A stretch of 64,000 nucleotides of DNA, from contig VXAI01000115.1 in assembly GCA_013399305.1 (NCBI GenBank), positions 2,065,907 through 2,129,906 on the forward strand, given 5' to 3'. The notes under the pieces were generated by a model, which saw nothing but the letters and a program-made list of their open reading frames with translations, had not been told where the DNA came from and made no database searches. Position 1 is the stretch's first letter. Each line of letters opens with the position of its first letter. This document shows positions 39,464 to 51,588 of the stretch, piece after piece. The DNA comes from Rostratula benghalensis (lineage: Eukaryota; Chordata; Aves; Charadriiformes; Rostratulidae). The translations under genes were made by a program, and so were the position numbers.

Positions 39464-42400
39464 AGTGAAAATTTTGAATTAAAACAATTTAGAAAGTTTT
39501 CCATTCAAAGATTTCTGTCACATTCACGAACAGCAGAAAATCTCACATTCTTTTCTGTAAAAAAAATGAAATCCTGAAAAGAAAAAAAAAATTAATTTTG
39601 GATAAATTAAATATTCCAGTATCTTATTTAAGAAGCCCAAGTGTAAAATCTCATGAGAATTCATTGTCTCAAGTGTCCTTATTTTCCTTGGGTCAGAATT
39701 CCCAGTATGGATTTATGTGGGTACTCCCAATGTAACCTTAAATGATTCACCAGGATGGGAGAGCACAAAACTCAGCTGGAGCTTTATTTGAATCAAGGAG
39801 CCTACTTATACAGGAAAGTATGCCATGAGGAATCCAAACAACAGTTCCTGTGGGTACCTCTGAGGTAATCTTAGATATTTTGTTTCAGGATTTTTTTTTT
39901 AATTTCCGAATTTTCCAAAATTCCTCTATAGTTAAAAGAATTACCGAATGCAAGTATTGGCATAAAATAATAAAAAACAAAGTTGAGGATTCTCAAGAAG
40001 TCATTCACTTCACAATATCAAGTACACACACACCAGTTCCAGAGAAGTTAATCTACCATGTTTTTTAGTTTTCAGTGGTGTAGTTTCATAATAGAGTTTA
40101 AAAGAGACACATCAAACCCAAAGTATACAGCAAATGAACAATGTGGATGTTCTGCAGCACTGGAACCATTTTCCTTGGCAAATACTCCCCTCCCTGCTGT
40201 TGTGAGGGAAGTAACTTAGATTCTGGTAAATTCAAGAGCCTTGAAATCAAATGCTACAAGACCTGTATTTGTTGACACATATACTACATTTCCTGTCAGT
40301 TATAGCCAGAAAGGACAAGACATCTGCTGCAGGAAGTGTCTCATAGAGAAGAGGCAGTGGACAATCTATAAAAGGATGTGGGTATTCAACACTTTTAATG
40401 ATATTATCTCCATAATTTTTGACTGACCATGACCATTCACTCATGCTAAAATTTGGGAAGTTTTGAAAAATACAGAGTTGCAAACTGTGAAACAGATGTA
40501 TGTTTCCCTGTGCCAGTAAAATTGATTAAAAAATAGCCTTTGTTCACTTGTTAAAGAACTAGTGAATATCTCTGGTAGAGAAATTGAAATATCAAACTGA
40601 CAAAAAAAAATCTCTGTACATCACCTCATTCTGAAAAAGGCAAGGCTTACTCAGGTGCCATCCGTCTGTGAGTCTTTCTCCAGACTGTAATGCTTGGACA
40701 AAATTCACTAGATAAGAAATAATTTCCAAGCTGCAATTATATGCAACAGCTGCTTATGTTCTGGATGTCTTAGAGAAGGGGCTTAGGTGAGGGCAGAGAG
40801 AAGTCATAGTGTCCTGAGTCATTTTTAATACGGTCAACAACAGAGTACTTCTCAGGAATTGGCTATTTCTAACCTGTTCATAAGAGTATCAAGAAAGAGC
40901 CTAGCAACAGTTTTCAGTCCTTTCTCTGCAGCAGAAGTCAAATAGGTTTGAAAGAAAACAGTTCCTCCTCTCTGAAATTCTTGCCACTAGAGACTTGTAG
41001 TGTTTGGTTTTTTTGCTTCTTCTTTCCAAAAGCGTAAAACCACAAGATGCTGTGACCTTAGCTATGCTGCTCTAGTGTGGCTCATACTCTGCTGGTGGAA
41101 CTCCTGCCATTCTGAAGCTTCTGAGTCAATCCTTCCTTCCCAGAAAGCCATCTTGGGTGGAAAGCAGCTGGTTCGAGGGAAAAAAAGGTCATCCTAACAT
41201 AATATGATCTAGAATTAAGAAATGTTTTGAAGAATCAAATATACTGGAGATACCGTTTTCCCCTTCTGTTGGAGGAACAGGGCTAGCGTAGCACTTCAGT
41301 AGATTGCCTAAGAGTCCAAAGAGTCCCCATTAGCTGCTCAGCAAATAACTCCCAGGAATCCAGGGTAGGGGAAATGGGCAGGTGAATCCTGAAGGCTCCT
41401 TCTATCTCACTTTGCCATGCTACTCTGAGGGCAACCCAGCACTCTCCATAGCAGGGTAAACCTGGAGATTTTGTTAGTCTTTCACTGACTGTTCTTCCCT
41501 ATTTGATTGCCACCAGAACTGCTGGTGCCGCCATTAACTTTACTTCAGAAATTGCTGCTATTCCAAAATTTTCATCTGTTCCTATGCCAGAACTCTGGAA
41601 TGCTTCAGAAGCTCTCAGTAGAGGTATCATTACCCAAGCAGCAACATCACAATCACAACAGGAATCAGCACGCTCAATTAGTCTTAATGTACTGTACTTG
41701 CGTTCCTAATTTAATAACCTCGCAACCTTTCCCGCAGCAGCTGTTAGCTGCAGCAAGGTCATCAACTCTTTCATTAGTGCTGAATGGCAGAGAGAACTGG
41801 CAACATGCAGAGTCTACTTAGAAGACCCAGTTTTCCTGAGTGTCACTAATGCTTATTAATACAGATAGCACTGCTTTCCTACAGAGTTTGCCCTTTGGTG
41901 GGATTGGAACTGGGTTAGTAAATGACAATTCGTCAAACTACCCTAATTCCAAAGATGGAAAATTCAGTGAAGGAAGGACTACAGACAAACAAGAGAACAA
42001 ACAAAAATAGTTTAATAATGAGTACCTTATTTTCTCAGCAATAGGAAAAAAAAAATCAGAGATGTGTAAATCTGCAAAGTGTGAAAGGTACTGGTAGGGA
42101 TCATTTCTGAAGTTTCTAATTAGCTTTGCTAGAATTCAGTTGCACATAAGGAATCCTTGAAAGAAGTGCAAAATTACCTAGTTTGCTCAATTCAAACATC
42201 TAAAGCAGCAGTATAGGCAAAATAATCCAGAAGAAAGCACATACCTTCTCTGGACCAATTAGACATAGGATATCTAAACTGAGGTTTGCCATGGTCAGCT
42301 GGTAATTTATTAATTCTAGTTGTTCAATATACAGACATAGAAACTGATATAGAACTAAAATGATGGAACTGTGGAAGTTCACAATTCCGATGTACCTATA

Positions 42401-42623
42401 GGTTTTAAACAATAAGTTTTTATAAATATAGACTGTTTGCTGAAATGCTGTATAGCAGAATAAGAATAGAAGGCAGATGAAGCAGTTGTGGATATTCCTG
42501 GAAGATACTATAGTATCCCAAAACTGAGGCCATGGTTTAACTGGAGAAGCCTGAATAAGGCAGCCCCTCCAGCAAAACAATCAATCACCCCTGCTGCCTG
42601 CAAATTCACAGATTTTATAACCC

Positions 42624-42626
<3 letters not shown>

Positions 42627-42655
<29 letters not shown>
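42627..42655. repeat. Poly-A run (A29)
   Basis: Twenty-nine uninterrupted A residues end 15 bases before the 3' end of a minus-strand CR1 scrap. CR1 does not use poly-A tails, and the orientation would also be wrong, so the run belongs to something else: a simple repeat, or the tail of an unrecognised plus-strand retrocopy. Confidence 0.95.
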
Positions 42656-42657
<2 letters not shown>

Positions 42658-42670
42658 AAAAAGTGCACTT

Positions 42671-42790
42671 TCATAGAATCATAGAATCATTCAGATTGGA
42701 AGAGACCCTTGGGATCATCGAGTTCAACCATCAGCCCTACTCTACAAATTCCTCCCCTACACGCATCTCTCAACACCACATCTAAACAAC
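42671..42790 (-). mobile_element. CR1 LINE, 3'-terminal scrap (minus strand)
   Basis: Starts with TCATAGAATCATAGAATCAT (the CR1 terminal repeat in reverse), then GATTGGAAGAGACCCTTGGG, ATCATCGAGTTCAACCATC and CAACACCACATCTAAAC. It is the same 3' type as the plus-strand copy at 30,000-30,238. Extremely 5'-truncated, no coding sequence. Confidence 0.94.
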
Positions 42791-45700
42791 CCAGCCTGGC
42801 TCACTGCAGCTATGTGAAATGCAGAATTGCTTATTTCAGCACAGGTATGGTGCCTTAGAGTGTAGAATAAAAATAAAACAGCTCAGGTCTCTAAAGGTAC
42901 GTAGGCCACTGACAACCATGCTCTGACTCCCTTACTTGAGCTGAATATCTGGTGAGCAGTCAGAGAGTGCCACTGCTGAAGCACTCGGTAACCTGCACAG
43001 AGAAGTAGGCTATGGCCTTCTTTGTCCTTTATGCTTTAGCTTGTAAAAGTTGAATAGTTTGCAGTTCCCTATTCTGTGGGGCTTACTGCAGGTTTCTGGT
43101 GCCTCTGGGTCATCCAGCATCTGAAGCAGCTTGTAAAAGCATTATCAGCAGTGCAAAATGCATGTAGCCAAGCCTCATGGGCTGATAAAGGGAAATACGC
43201 AGGACAAACCTGAACTGACATTTGGATATTGCTTTAAGAGGAACTCTGCTATACCACAATCAACTCAAATGAGAGATGGCTACTAATATTGATTTCTGTG
43301 CGTTCTTGGTCTAGGTAGGGAATTTTATGGATGGCTGCCTGAAAAAATGCAGACTTTGTACTTATTTAAAAACGTGTTTAGCCAGGACCGGTCACATTCC
43401 AAAACACATATCCTGTGGCATAAGAATGGTGACAAACAGAGTCGAATACTCCATCTATTAAAATGCAGAATCGTATACATCACCATCACCAAACACCAAA
43501 TTCTCTTGGGGTCAAAGTATAACCAATTTTTCCTTCTGTAACTATGAAAAACCCCTCAGTCTCAGGAGAACACATGATGTAACAGCAGCAATTACCTATT
43601 CAAGAATGCTCTCAGAGACACTTGAGCTCTGGATACAGTGGCTCCCTCGTTACTCCGTGTGCCGTGTTTACTCAATCCAACTCCTTTACCATGACTGCAT
43701 ATGTACTGACCAGACAGGGTGGTTGTGAAAAAAGCTACCAATTTCTGCTCGTGTGCATTACCTTTCTGTACTTCAAATAGAGGAAGCTGATGGTGATCCA
43801 GTGAACACAGTTTGGCATCATTTCTGAGGGGAATTAACTATAGCAAGGTTGATGTCTGAAAGTATTTTAAATATTTGGGTTGTAAAAAGACCCCACACTT
43901 TCGGGATTCGTTTTCCCCTAGAATCTTAATGGAGATCCAGAGAAATGGCAGTGCTATGATATCACACATACCAAGGAACTCTGACTGATCAAGTAAAGCA
44001 AATGAGAACATTATTCAGACTGTTTGAAACGTCTCAGTTGTGCAATTTGTTGTCGTTTGATCAGAGTTAGTTTACATTCATTCAATTGAATTATCTGCAA
44101 GAAATACTGTCAGTGTGAATCACTTAACATTGCTGCTCTTTTAACTAGGTGTTGAATAAATCTTTCAGCAAAGGTGTAACAGACAAGATTTCTGCTCCTG
44201 ATATTTCTAACATTAGAAAGGGAAGCAGAAAAAAAAAACTGGGAAGTGCTACTCATGCTCCTAACATGAGGCCTTTTATGGTTCTACACTTTGTTCTGGG
44301 TTTTTTTCTGAACAGAACTAATAAACATTATTCTACTATGCAAATCACCTATAGTGAAATTGTATGTACATGCTGACTTGCTGACCCAATGCCAACTGAA
44401 TCTGGACCAAGACCATAGCACTACATTATTTTCTCTCTGTACAGCCGCACAGGATCATACTTGGCATGCCAAAACTGAGTGCCCCATGCCAATTTTGTTG
44501 ATTAACCTTTTCAAAGCAGTTGATACATCGATTCTTTCCAGCCATTTGATAAAACATGTTTCAATGTGTTCAGTCAAGACATGGAGTTTTAAAAATTTTA
44601 AAATTAATTAGTTTCCTCAATCTTAAACATATATAATTTTTGTAACATAGACTAGACTAGACTATAGTGTGAGCAAAGGAAATGCCAGGAGTTTTCATCA
44701 GGCATCATACTTACCAGCTATTCTTTGCCACCTGCTAATACTCTGCAAAGCAACTTACCAAGTAACGGTCTCAGTGTTTGCAAATACATTCAATGAGCAT
44801 GCAGGAAAACTAAACATTGATACTGCTACTCCTCCAGTTCTGACCCGTGTATCACCAGGCTTGAACTTTGCTGAATTTCTCCTGTGTTGTGCATTTTTCA
44901 TCTAGTTCTGTTCCACCTCTATGACACTGACAGAGAATGCAGATTGCCAGGAGCTGACATCAATCTTCTAGCAAACTGTGGTATGGTACCAGTAAAGCAC
45001 ATCAAGAGGGAAAGTATAGTTACAATGACATTTTTTATGTTTAGCAGCCAAAAAAAGAGGCAGAGAGGCAGGCAAGTCAGCTCACTGCACTACAACGCAC
45101 TTGCTGGTTGGCAGACTGAATTCCTTAATGACATTCTTATTAAGTTCTTGCTGCCAAATGCTGTTTGCTTTTGCTGTCAGCACCATCTACATTAATAATG
45201 AGTAACTGCCTGGAAGCTACTTGCATAAAGCATTGGTTCATGTCACTGCCATAGACAGCACCTCTGGGCAGACGAAGAGAGCACCTTGTGAAGGAGTTCA
45301 TTGAACAGTGGTTTTTGAAGCACCTAGGCTGGGACAGATTTTTCTATGGATACAATCACATTGGTCTGGGCTACAGCATCTCAAGGATGAAGACCTCTAG
45401 ATCTAATGTACTCTTCATCTGAGTGGTCTGGTATCCCACTTTGATATGTTCGCAGTTGAGTTACTCTGCTGTGAAGAGAGGCTATTAGCAGATGTTACAA
45501 GAGCAACGAGCTGAGCTAGTCATGGGAAACCTTTCAGACAAAAATAAACACGCTGAGTAAGCCAATGCCCGCGTGTAATACGCTCCCAGAGGTAGAAGCC
45601 TCTTGGCAGATGGGGAAGGCTTGCAACACATAATTTAGCTTTCTGGGTAGTCTTGTAAAATCCTGAAAAAATTACACTGTTTCTGGAACAAATAAACCAA

Positions 45701-47079
45701 AGAAAGATGTCTCTCTCCTTCCACACACTGCAGTTTCTATCTCTCTGCTTTTACCTCAAATATATTGATGCCATTTCCCCCTGGTCAAAACCAGCTCTGT
45801 AGGTAGAATGTATCAAGAATGCATGATTTAGAGTTAATATCTGATAGTGAAATTTCCACTGCTGAGCTGATTTGCTTGCAGTAATTTGTTACTGTGATAG
45901 TGTGGTCTGTCTGAGTTCTGGGTATTGCTGGGAAGTTTCTATCAGTAAAACTTTCTCTTTGTGAAGAATCTTGTGTGTAAGTGCTACTCAGTAACTGTTG
46001 ATGGATCACTAATATGTCTTTTCCAGATAAGGTCTGACACAGATTTAGCTCTAGGCAGCTAAATTGTTTCTGAAAACTGCAATCTAGGCTTTTCAGAGTG
46101 AGCAGTACATAGCACATGTTCGAGTACTTCTCGGCTTTAACAAAGTATTACCAAGAACAAGTTCTTTAAAAATGGGGAAAAAAACCCCACCATGTCGTAG
46201 TAATGAGAATTTTAAGGGGAGAAAAGCTACAGGAGAAGCTTACAAACCTCTAAAAGGAGGAAATGTCAATCCCAACATGCAATAGCCAAGGTCATATAGA
46301 ACTTGTAGAAAAAGGCAGAAAAGAGCCAGCTGAAGTAAAGCTACATCTATTTGTTTATCCTCAGCTATGTAACCCACACTTAGACCCCTGGTACATTGGC
46401 TCCAGTGCAATTGTATGACCTGACTGCTAGGTGGTTGTATTCATGCAGTGTAAAGACAGGCATGACTGAAAACTGCTCAGAGAGAGAGAGCGATAAAAAG
46501 GAGAGATCCCAAACATACCTCCAAACATCTTTGTAGAGTTTATACAGGACAAAATTTCACACCTGGATTTGACTGTATTGGCAAGGAGTATAGTAACACT
46601 GGCTTGGTAACTCAAATACCAGCAAGACTACATCAAAATTACAAATTGGAGCCTAATGTGCATTTAAAATCCTACTATTTTTAAGTACGGTGGTGAGCGG
46701 GTGTATGGGGGTTTTTTGCCAGGTCAGATAGTTATAAGTGCCATGTATTTCATACAGTGCAGAATATATCTCTCCACTTTTCAAATAAGACCAATAACAT
46801 CACCATACCACTGTGAGTATATCTCAGTGGATGGGTGATGGGGGAAGATAGAAACCTCATTTATGGTACAATTACAAAAGGAAAAATTTTCAGGTATAGA
46901 CAGTCTTAGCATGACTATTCTTTATCCTGCAAGGTGGTCCTCTTCACCTCTCAAATGGCTTCTCTTCCTTCAGGCCGTCATTGCACAGCATGATACTCAG
47001 GCTACTGCTAACAAACCATGCCCACTGCCATGAATCTCCCTGTCAGGGAGCAGTAAGGTCCAGCTGCACCAAAAGGAAA
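42791..47079. other. Intergenic DNA, no gene seen
   Basis: About 4.3 kb with no recognised exon, RNA gene or transposon. Frames of 75-110 codons (44,149-45,195 plus; 45,785-46,117 minus) have no recognisable domain. Confidence 0.55.
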
Positions 47080-47420
47080 AGTCAGTGGGGAGCCAAACAT
47101 GATGGATTAGCTGACAGACAGAGGAGCAATGTCAGCAAGGGCTGGGTCTCATGGTATCTGAGTGAGGTGACCAGAGAAGTTCCGATCACAGTACTCAGCT
47201 TAGTACAGATCACTAGACAAGACCACAGACACAAAGCAGGACTAATCAAGTCAGGGAGTCAAGCCAACAAGCCAGGATCAATGTCCGGATCAACAGTGTC
47301 CATGCCCAGGGATGGGCATGACTGTGGCACAACTGCAAGGTGGTTCAAGTGGGGCAAGGACAAGAACCTCCGCTTAAAATCAAGTCTAAAGGGAAAGTGT
47401 GGGGACCCTTAGCCAAAGCA
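47080..47420. repeat. Dispersed repeat copy B, probably LTR-derived
   Basis: This is the second copy of the repeat at 27,600-27,990. It has GTCAGGGAGTCAAGCC and AACAAGCCAGGATCAATGTC words and a right end (CCTCCGCTTAAAATCAAGTC, TAAAGGGAAAGTGTGGGGAC, CCTTAGCC) that resembles the corresponding part of copy A. The 143-codon frame at 46,981-47,412 runs through it but is rich in low-complexity S/K/G and is probably fortuitous. Boundaries are approximate; the repeat may extend past 47,420 into the GGCAGGCAAACTCCCAGG area. Confidence 0.5.
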
Positions 47421-48782
47421 TCTTTCAGCTTTTTCTTCACAAGAGCTCTTCTCAATGAGGTGGCATTGAATGCAGCCATATAAACTCTTGGCTCTAAGCC
47501 CAGGCAGGCAAACTCCCAGGAGGGGAGGAGGGATGTGCTGATACCCTCTGGAATTCCAACATCAGCACTCAACATGGGTTCTCTTTCTAAACAATGATGA
47601 GCTCTTGGAATAAATGGGAACAGAGCTGTACTTACAAGTGGAATTAAGTATTTTCAGAAAGGCTATAATGTAATTTAAGAGCAATGATGAATCCAAGTGT
47701 TTATTTTGCTCTGTGGTGAAAAAGGCAGGTGGCTGTAAAGAATATTCTAAACTACATAGGATACTCCATCTAAGAAAAATAGGAAAAACTGTCATCTGAT
47801 TGTGTTTAAAAATGGATAGAGATTGTTGCAGTTTAGGTGACATCAATCCTATTCCTCAGTGACGGAAAATAATATTAATTCACACAATCAAACCCACACC
47901 CTTGGTGCTGAAACCAAACAGACTCCTTCTCAGTGAAAAATGTTGAATCAAAATATGAGATATAATTACCCAGATAGCTAGCTAGCTGAACATGTTGTGT
48001 GGAAATAGAGTAACAGCTGAACTACCAAAATAATTTAGATGAAAAAATTAGTGAAAGACTGATGTAAGAGCCTTGTTATGAATTCTTTTATAAAATCTCC
48101 ATCATCCTACAGTCATTCCTCCAAGCTTGCAGAGACCACCTTTGTTATTTAAACCATGTAATACTGGTTTTGCTAGTTGTTGTGCAAGCATTCCAACCTG
48201 CAACCCCAGCATATTTTAGGTTGCTCCATTGTTTTGGAAGTTTTCATTAAACAGGGGGGGAGATAGTTTTAATCTAGTCCCATTCTGGCTAGCCAGAATG
48301 AAGGATGTTCAAAAGAGAACTATTTCTTGTGGGAACCTGGTAGGCATTTTGAACTAGAGCTGATGACGGACTTAATCACCTAAATACTGAACGCCACAGA
48401 GTTTAATACTTACACATCTGACCCCAAAGTTGAAGCTATACCCTTGTGCCTTGAGTTCTTTGCATAAGATATGAGAAGAATCAGCTAGCTCAGGATAAAA
48501 TCCATGTGAACAACGAACTATAAAGTGTCTTCTGTGGTTCTAGCATTGTGCAAGTCATGTTCCCAGTAGACTCAGGACTTTCAGGAGTTCCTGTATATAC
48601 TTATTTTTTTGCTATAATGGTGGATGAGGGAAGATTCCACTCACATTTTTCAATTTACTAGATGCCATTCAATCCTGTAACACAAACAGTTATAGCTAAA
48701 GTGGGGTCATAAAGATTATAACAATTTCAAGACCTGTTAACATATGAATTGCAGATACAGCCTTTAGGAAATAAGATACAAC
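47421..48782. other. Intergenic DNA, no gene seen
   Basis: No exon, RNA gene or transposon was recognised in this 1.4-kb interval, apart from a possible continuation of the preceding repeat to about 47,560. Confidence 0.55.
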
Positions 48783-49004
48783 TAGGAGGGGAAGTTTAGA
48801 CTGGATATTAGGAAAAATTTCTTCATGAAAAGGGTTGTCAGCATTAGAACAAGTTGCACAGGGAAGCGGTTGAGTGACTATCCCTAGAGGTATTTAAAAG
48901 ACATGCAGATGCGGCACTTAGAGAATTGGCAGTATTAGGTTAATGATTGAATTTGATGATCTTAAGAGTCTTTTCCAACCTAAATAATTCTATGATTCTG
49001 CGAT
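48783..49004 (+). mobile_element. CR1 LINE, short 3' copy
   Basis: Begins near TAGGAGGGGAAGTTTAGACT and carries GGATATTAGGAAAAATTTCT, a degraded GGGAAGCGGTTGAGTG block, GGTATTTAAAAGACATGCAG and GATCTTAAGAGTCTTTTCC, ending AATAATTCTATGATTCTGCG. It is the same 3' type as 17,970-19,090 and 33,821-34,021, with scattered substitutions. Confidence 0.93.
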
Positions 49005-50617
49005 CGGATCATTAAACATGTGGCTTAACACTGCATTTACAACAAACCACTCTTAGTGATTCCCTCTTTTGAAATTTACCTTCCTTCCTTTTTATGCTTT
49101 TAACTTGTACCTCAAGGAATTCACCTGACTTCTTGTATGAAGCTCTTTACTGACTTGGCACGGATCCATATTCATAAAAGATATGTTTTGTAGGTACAGC
49201 TCCCATTAAATTCACAAGGAGCAAAAAGACTGTTAAAAAGTGTATTCTGGAAGAGGGCAACATATTAAATATTAAAGCATTTGACTGAATAGCAGCCCCT
49301 TGGCTGCTTCTCCTCTCTGAGTTTTTCTCCTCTCTGCTGTTTTTCTCCTCTCTGAGTTAGCCTGGTCCTGCAGGATTGGAGGGAGACAGTGCTAACATAA
49401 ATAAAAAATTATTCTTCTATCCAAACCAAGCAGTAAGTAGGTAGATTATAAATAGACCTTCCTTAATTTTATCAGATTGAAGCAGAATTATATAAACTAT
49501 ATGATCACTTCTGCTGATGGAAGATATTTTAAATAACATTTCTCCAGGTATTATTTGGAAAACTGTATGGCCAGATGATAATTACCCTATTTCCATTTCT
49601 AAGTTATTGCCAGAGGAAGCTCAGCTATTGCAATCTAGCCGAGATCAACACTTCATCAGGCTCAAGAGGCAATTTAACTACTGAAGTCTAAAAAAATGCA
49701 GACATGAACACTTTTTCAGTGACTTGCATTAATTGTTCCAAGGGCTTTACTTACCTTGAAATTTTCTGATCTGTAAACTGGGAAGATCTTTTGCATGATG
49801 CTAATGGAAGTACTATATGTATCAAAAGGACGAAAAAAATCCCCTGTCTTGCTTTCAGTGGTTGATTTCAAATAACAAACCTGAATAGGTTCAAGATGAA
49901 GTATTTCAATGAGTAAATCAAAGACCTGAGCTGTAGAATGCTTGCTTGCCCTGGCTTTACTGCAGTCATGCATAAATTCTGCACCGGCTACTTCACTATA
50001 TTCAGAGTTCTACCTTTCCATACTGTCCAGTGGTATAAAAAGGAAAGATATTTGAGGAAGTGTCTGTACGCTTGGGGGAAAATTAACACTTGAAAAGCTA
50101 AAGCATGAAAAAATAAAAATCACCTCAAGCAGAAGCAATATCCGGGGACAGTAGTCCTATCTGAAAGCAGCATTTTGCAAAGTCATTGAAAACGCAAATT
50201 AGAAAGTATAAAAAGCCATTACAACAAAATACCTCCTAGCACCCTCTCCCTCACCTTTCAGCCTGCTTTATTCCTATTTGATTAATGACTATCAATGGCA
50301 TTCCGAGTTTCCAAGCCAAGTGGATGGGATTGAAGCATTTGTGAGAACAGTGAGCCATTTCACATAAGCATACAGAAGGCCAGACCTCTACCTCTAGCCA
50401 GACATTGTAGCCATGTCTGCAGTGTATGTCTGTGTATAAGCCCCAACTAGAAAGCCCCATTCAAGACCACAGAGCATGTTTTTGCAGCTCCTTTGCCTCG
50501 GTGGTCTAGTCACATCTACACACAGTGTGGAACGTGTTGGCCCACGATACCTGCACTACAAGACAAATCAATGCTCCATACTTTTCCAGGGCCCTTCTCC
50601 TCCTGCTTATTTGCATG
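49005..50617. other. Intergenic DNA, no gene seen
   Basis: No exon or transposon was recognised. It contains a three-copy short tandem repeat at 49,308-49,360. Confidence 0.55.
49308..49360. repeat. Short tandem repeat, three copies of 17-18 bp
   Basis: The word TTCTCCTCTCTG begins at 49,308, 49,325 and 49,343. The linker alternates between AGTTT and CTGTTT. This is a pyrimidine-rich local expansion. Confidence 0.88.
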
Positions 50618-51214
50618 TGCGTACTGGTTTCGGCTGGGACAGATTTAATTTTCTTCGAAGCGGCTCGTAGAGTGCTGTGTTTCAATTTTGTGACCAAAAC
50701 AATGTTGATAACACACCCCGTGGTTTAGGTACTGCTGAGCCACATTTGTACAGAGTCAAGGCCCTTTCTGCTCCTCGCTCCATCCCAGCACCGAGCAGCC
50801 CTGGGGGTGCACAGGGAGTTGGGAGGTGACACAGCCAGACCAGCTGATCCTAACTGACCAGAGAGACATTCCATGCCATACAATGTCATACACAGCAATA
50901 AAAGCAGGGGGAAGAAGGAGGAAGCAGAGGACATTTGGAGTTATGGTGTTTGTCTTCCCGAATAACCATTACACGTGATGAAACCCTGCTTTCGCGGAGA
51001 CTGCTGAACACCCGCCTGCCCATGGGAAGTACTGAATTAACTCCTACTTTCACTTTGCTTACGTGCACCTTTTGCTTTACCTATTAAAGTGTCTTTATCT
51101 CAATCTACAAGTTTTCCCACCTTTACCTTTCTGACTCTTTCCCCTTTCCCCCCAGGAGGGAGTGAGCAAGCAGCTGCCTGGGGCTGAGCTGCCTGCTGGG
51201 GTTAACCCACAACA
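50618..51214 (+). mobile_element. Solo LTR of an avian ERVL-type endogenous retrovirus
   Basis: About 600 bases match an abundant avian LTR family. The left end has TACTGGTTTCGGCTGGGACA and then TTAATTTTCTTCG. The middle has AATGTTGATAACACACCC, CAGCTGATCCTAACTGACCA and ATTCCATGCCATACAATGTC. The right end is CTGGGGTTAACCCACAACA. A degraded TATA-like AATAAAAG lies near 50,897 and a polyadenylation-type ATTAAA at 51,083-51,088, before the TCTTTATCTCAATC block. No internal retroviral gene flanks it, so it is a solo LTR left by recombination between two LTRs. The terminal TG is uncertain, because the left end reads TGCGTACTGG, and no clear target duplication is visible, which implies age or damage. 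Confidence 0.88.
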
Positions 51215-51370
51215 CACCAGCTCTGTATCTCTCTCTTACATAAAGAGCCTTCCTTTTTACTCACTTTGACCAACGTCTTAGCTTAGCTGTATTTGGGGAA
51301 GATGAATATTTAAGCCAGTGTCCACCTCTCTGGACTATCCTCATTCCCTACTGCTTAATTATGGTGCCGT

Positions 51371-51588
51371 ATAATCACAGAATGATTAGAGTTGGAAGGG
51401 GCCATTGGATCATTGAGCTCCAACCCCCCTGCCATGGGCAGGGACATCTCCCACTAGACCAGGCTGCTCAAAGCTCCATCCAGCCTGGCCTTGAGCACCT
51501 GCAGGGATGGGGTTTCCACAACTTTTTTGGGCAACCTGTTCCAGTGTCTCACCACCCTCACAGTAGAGAATTTCTTTCTAGTATCTAC
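51371..51588 (-). mobile_element. CR1 LINE, short 3' copy (minus strand)
   Basis: The plus strand reads ATCACAGAATGATTAGAG, GTTGGAAGGGGCCATTGGAT, CCCCCTGCCATGGGCAGGGA, CATCTCCCACTAGACCAGG, GGCAACCTGTTCCAGTGTCT and TTTCTTTCTAGTATCTAC. It is the reverse complement of a CR1 3' end of the CCCTGCCCATGGCAGGG type. The 107- and 101-codon frames read across it on the plus strand are antisense artefacts of the element. Confidence 0.95.

Larger units (their letters stand above)
34022..42670. other. 8.6-kb stretch with no recognisable gene or transposon
   Basis: This is the longest interval in the window without a recognised transposon. It is AT-rich. Open frames (for example 104-126 codons at 37,783-38,106, 41,507-41,821 and 42,200-42,580 minus) show no known domain and no matching splice-flanked exon structure. 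It contains an A17-G10 run (34,332-34,358), an AT-rich block with TAATTA-type words near 34,660-35,000, a CpG-dense patch at 36,808-36,990, an AAAC microsatellite (39,436-39,463) and an A29 run (42,627-42,655). Confidence 0.5.

Noticed and set aside
45785..46117. 110-codon minus-strand frame
   Set aside because: No homology recognised, no Kozak or splice support, and AT-rich composition like its surroundings.
46981..47412. 143-codon frame as a possible gene
   Set aside because: It runs through the dispersed repeat copy B, with low-complexity composition and no recognisable domain.
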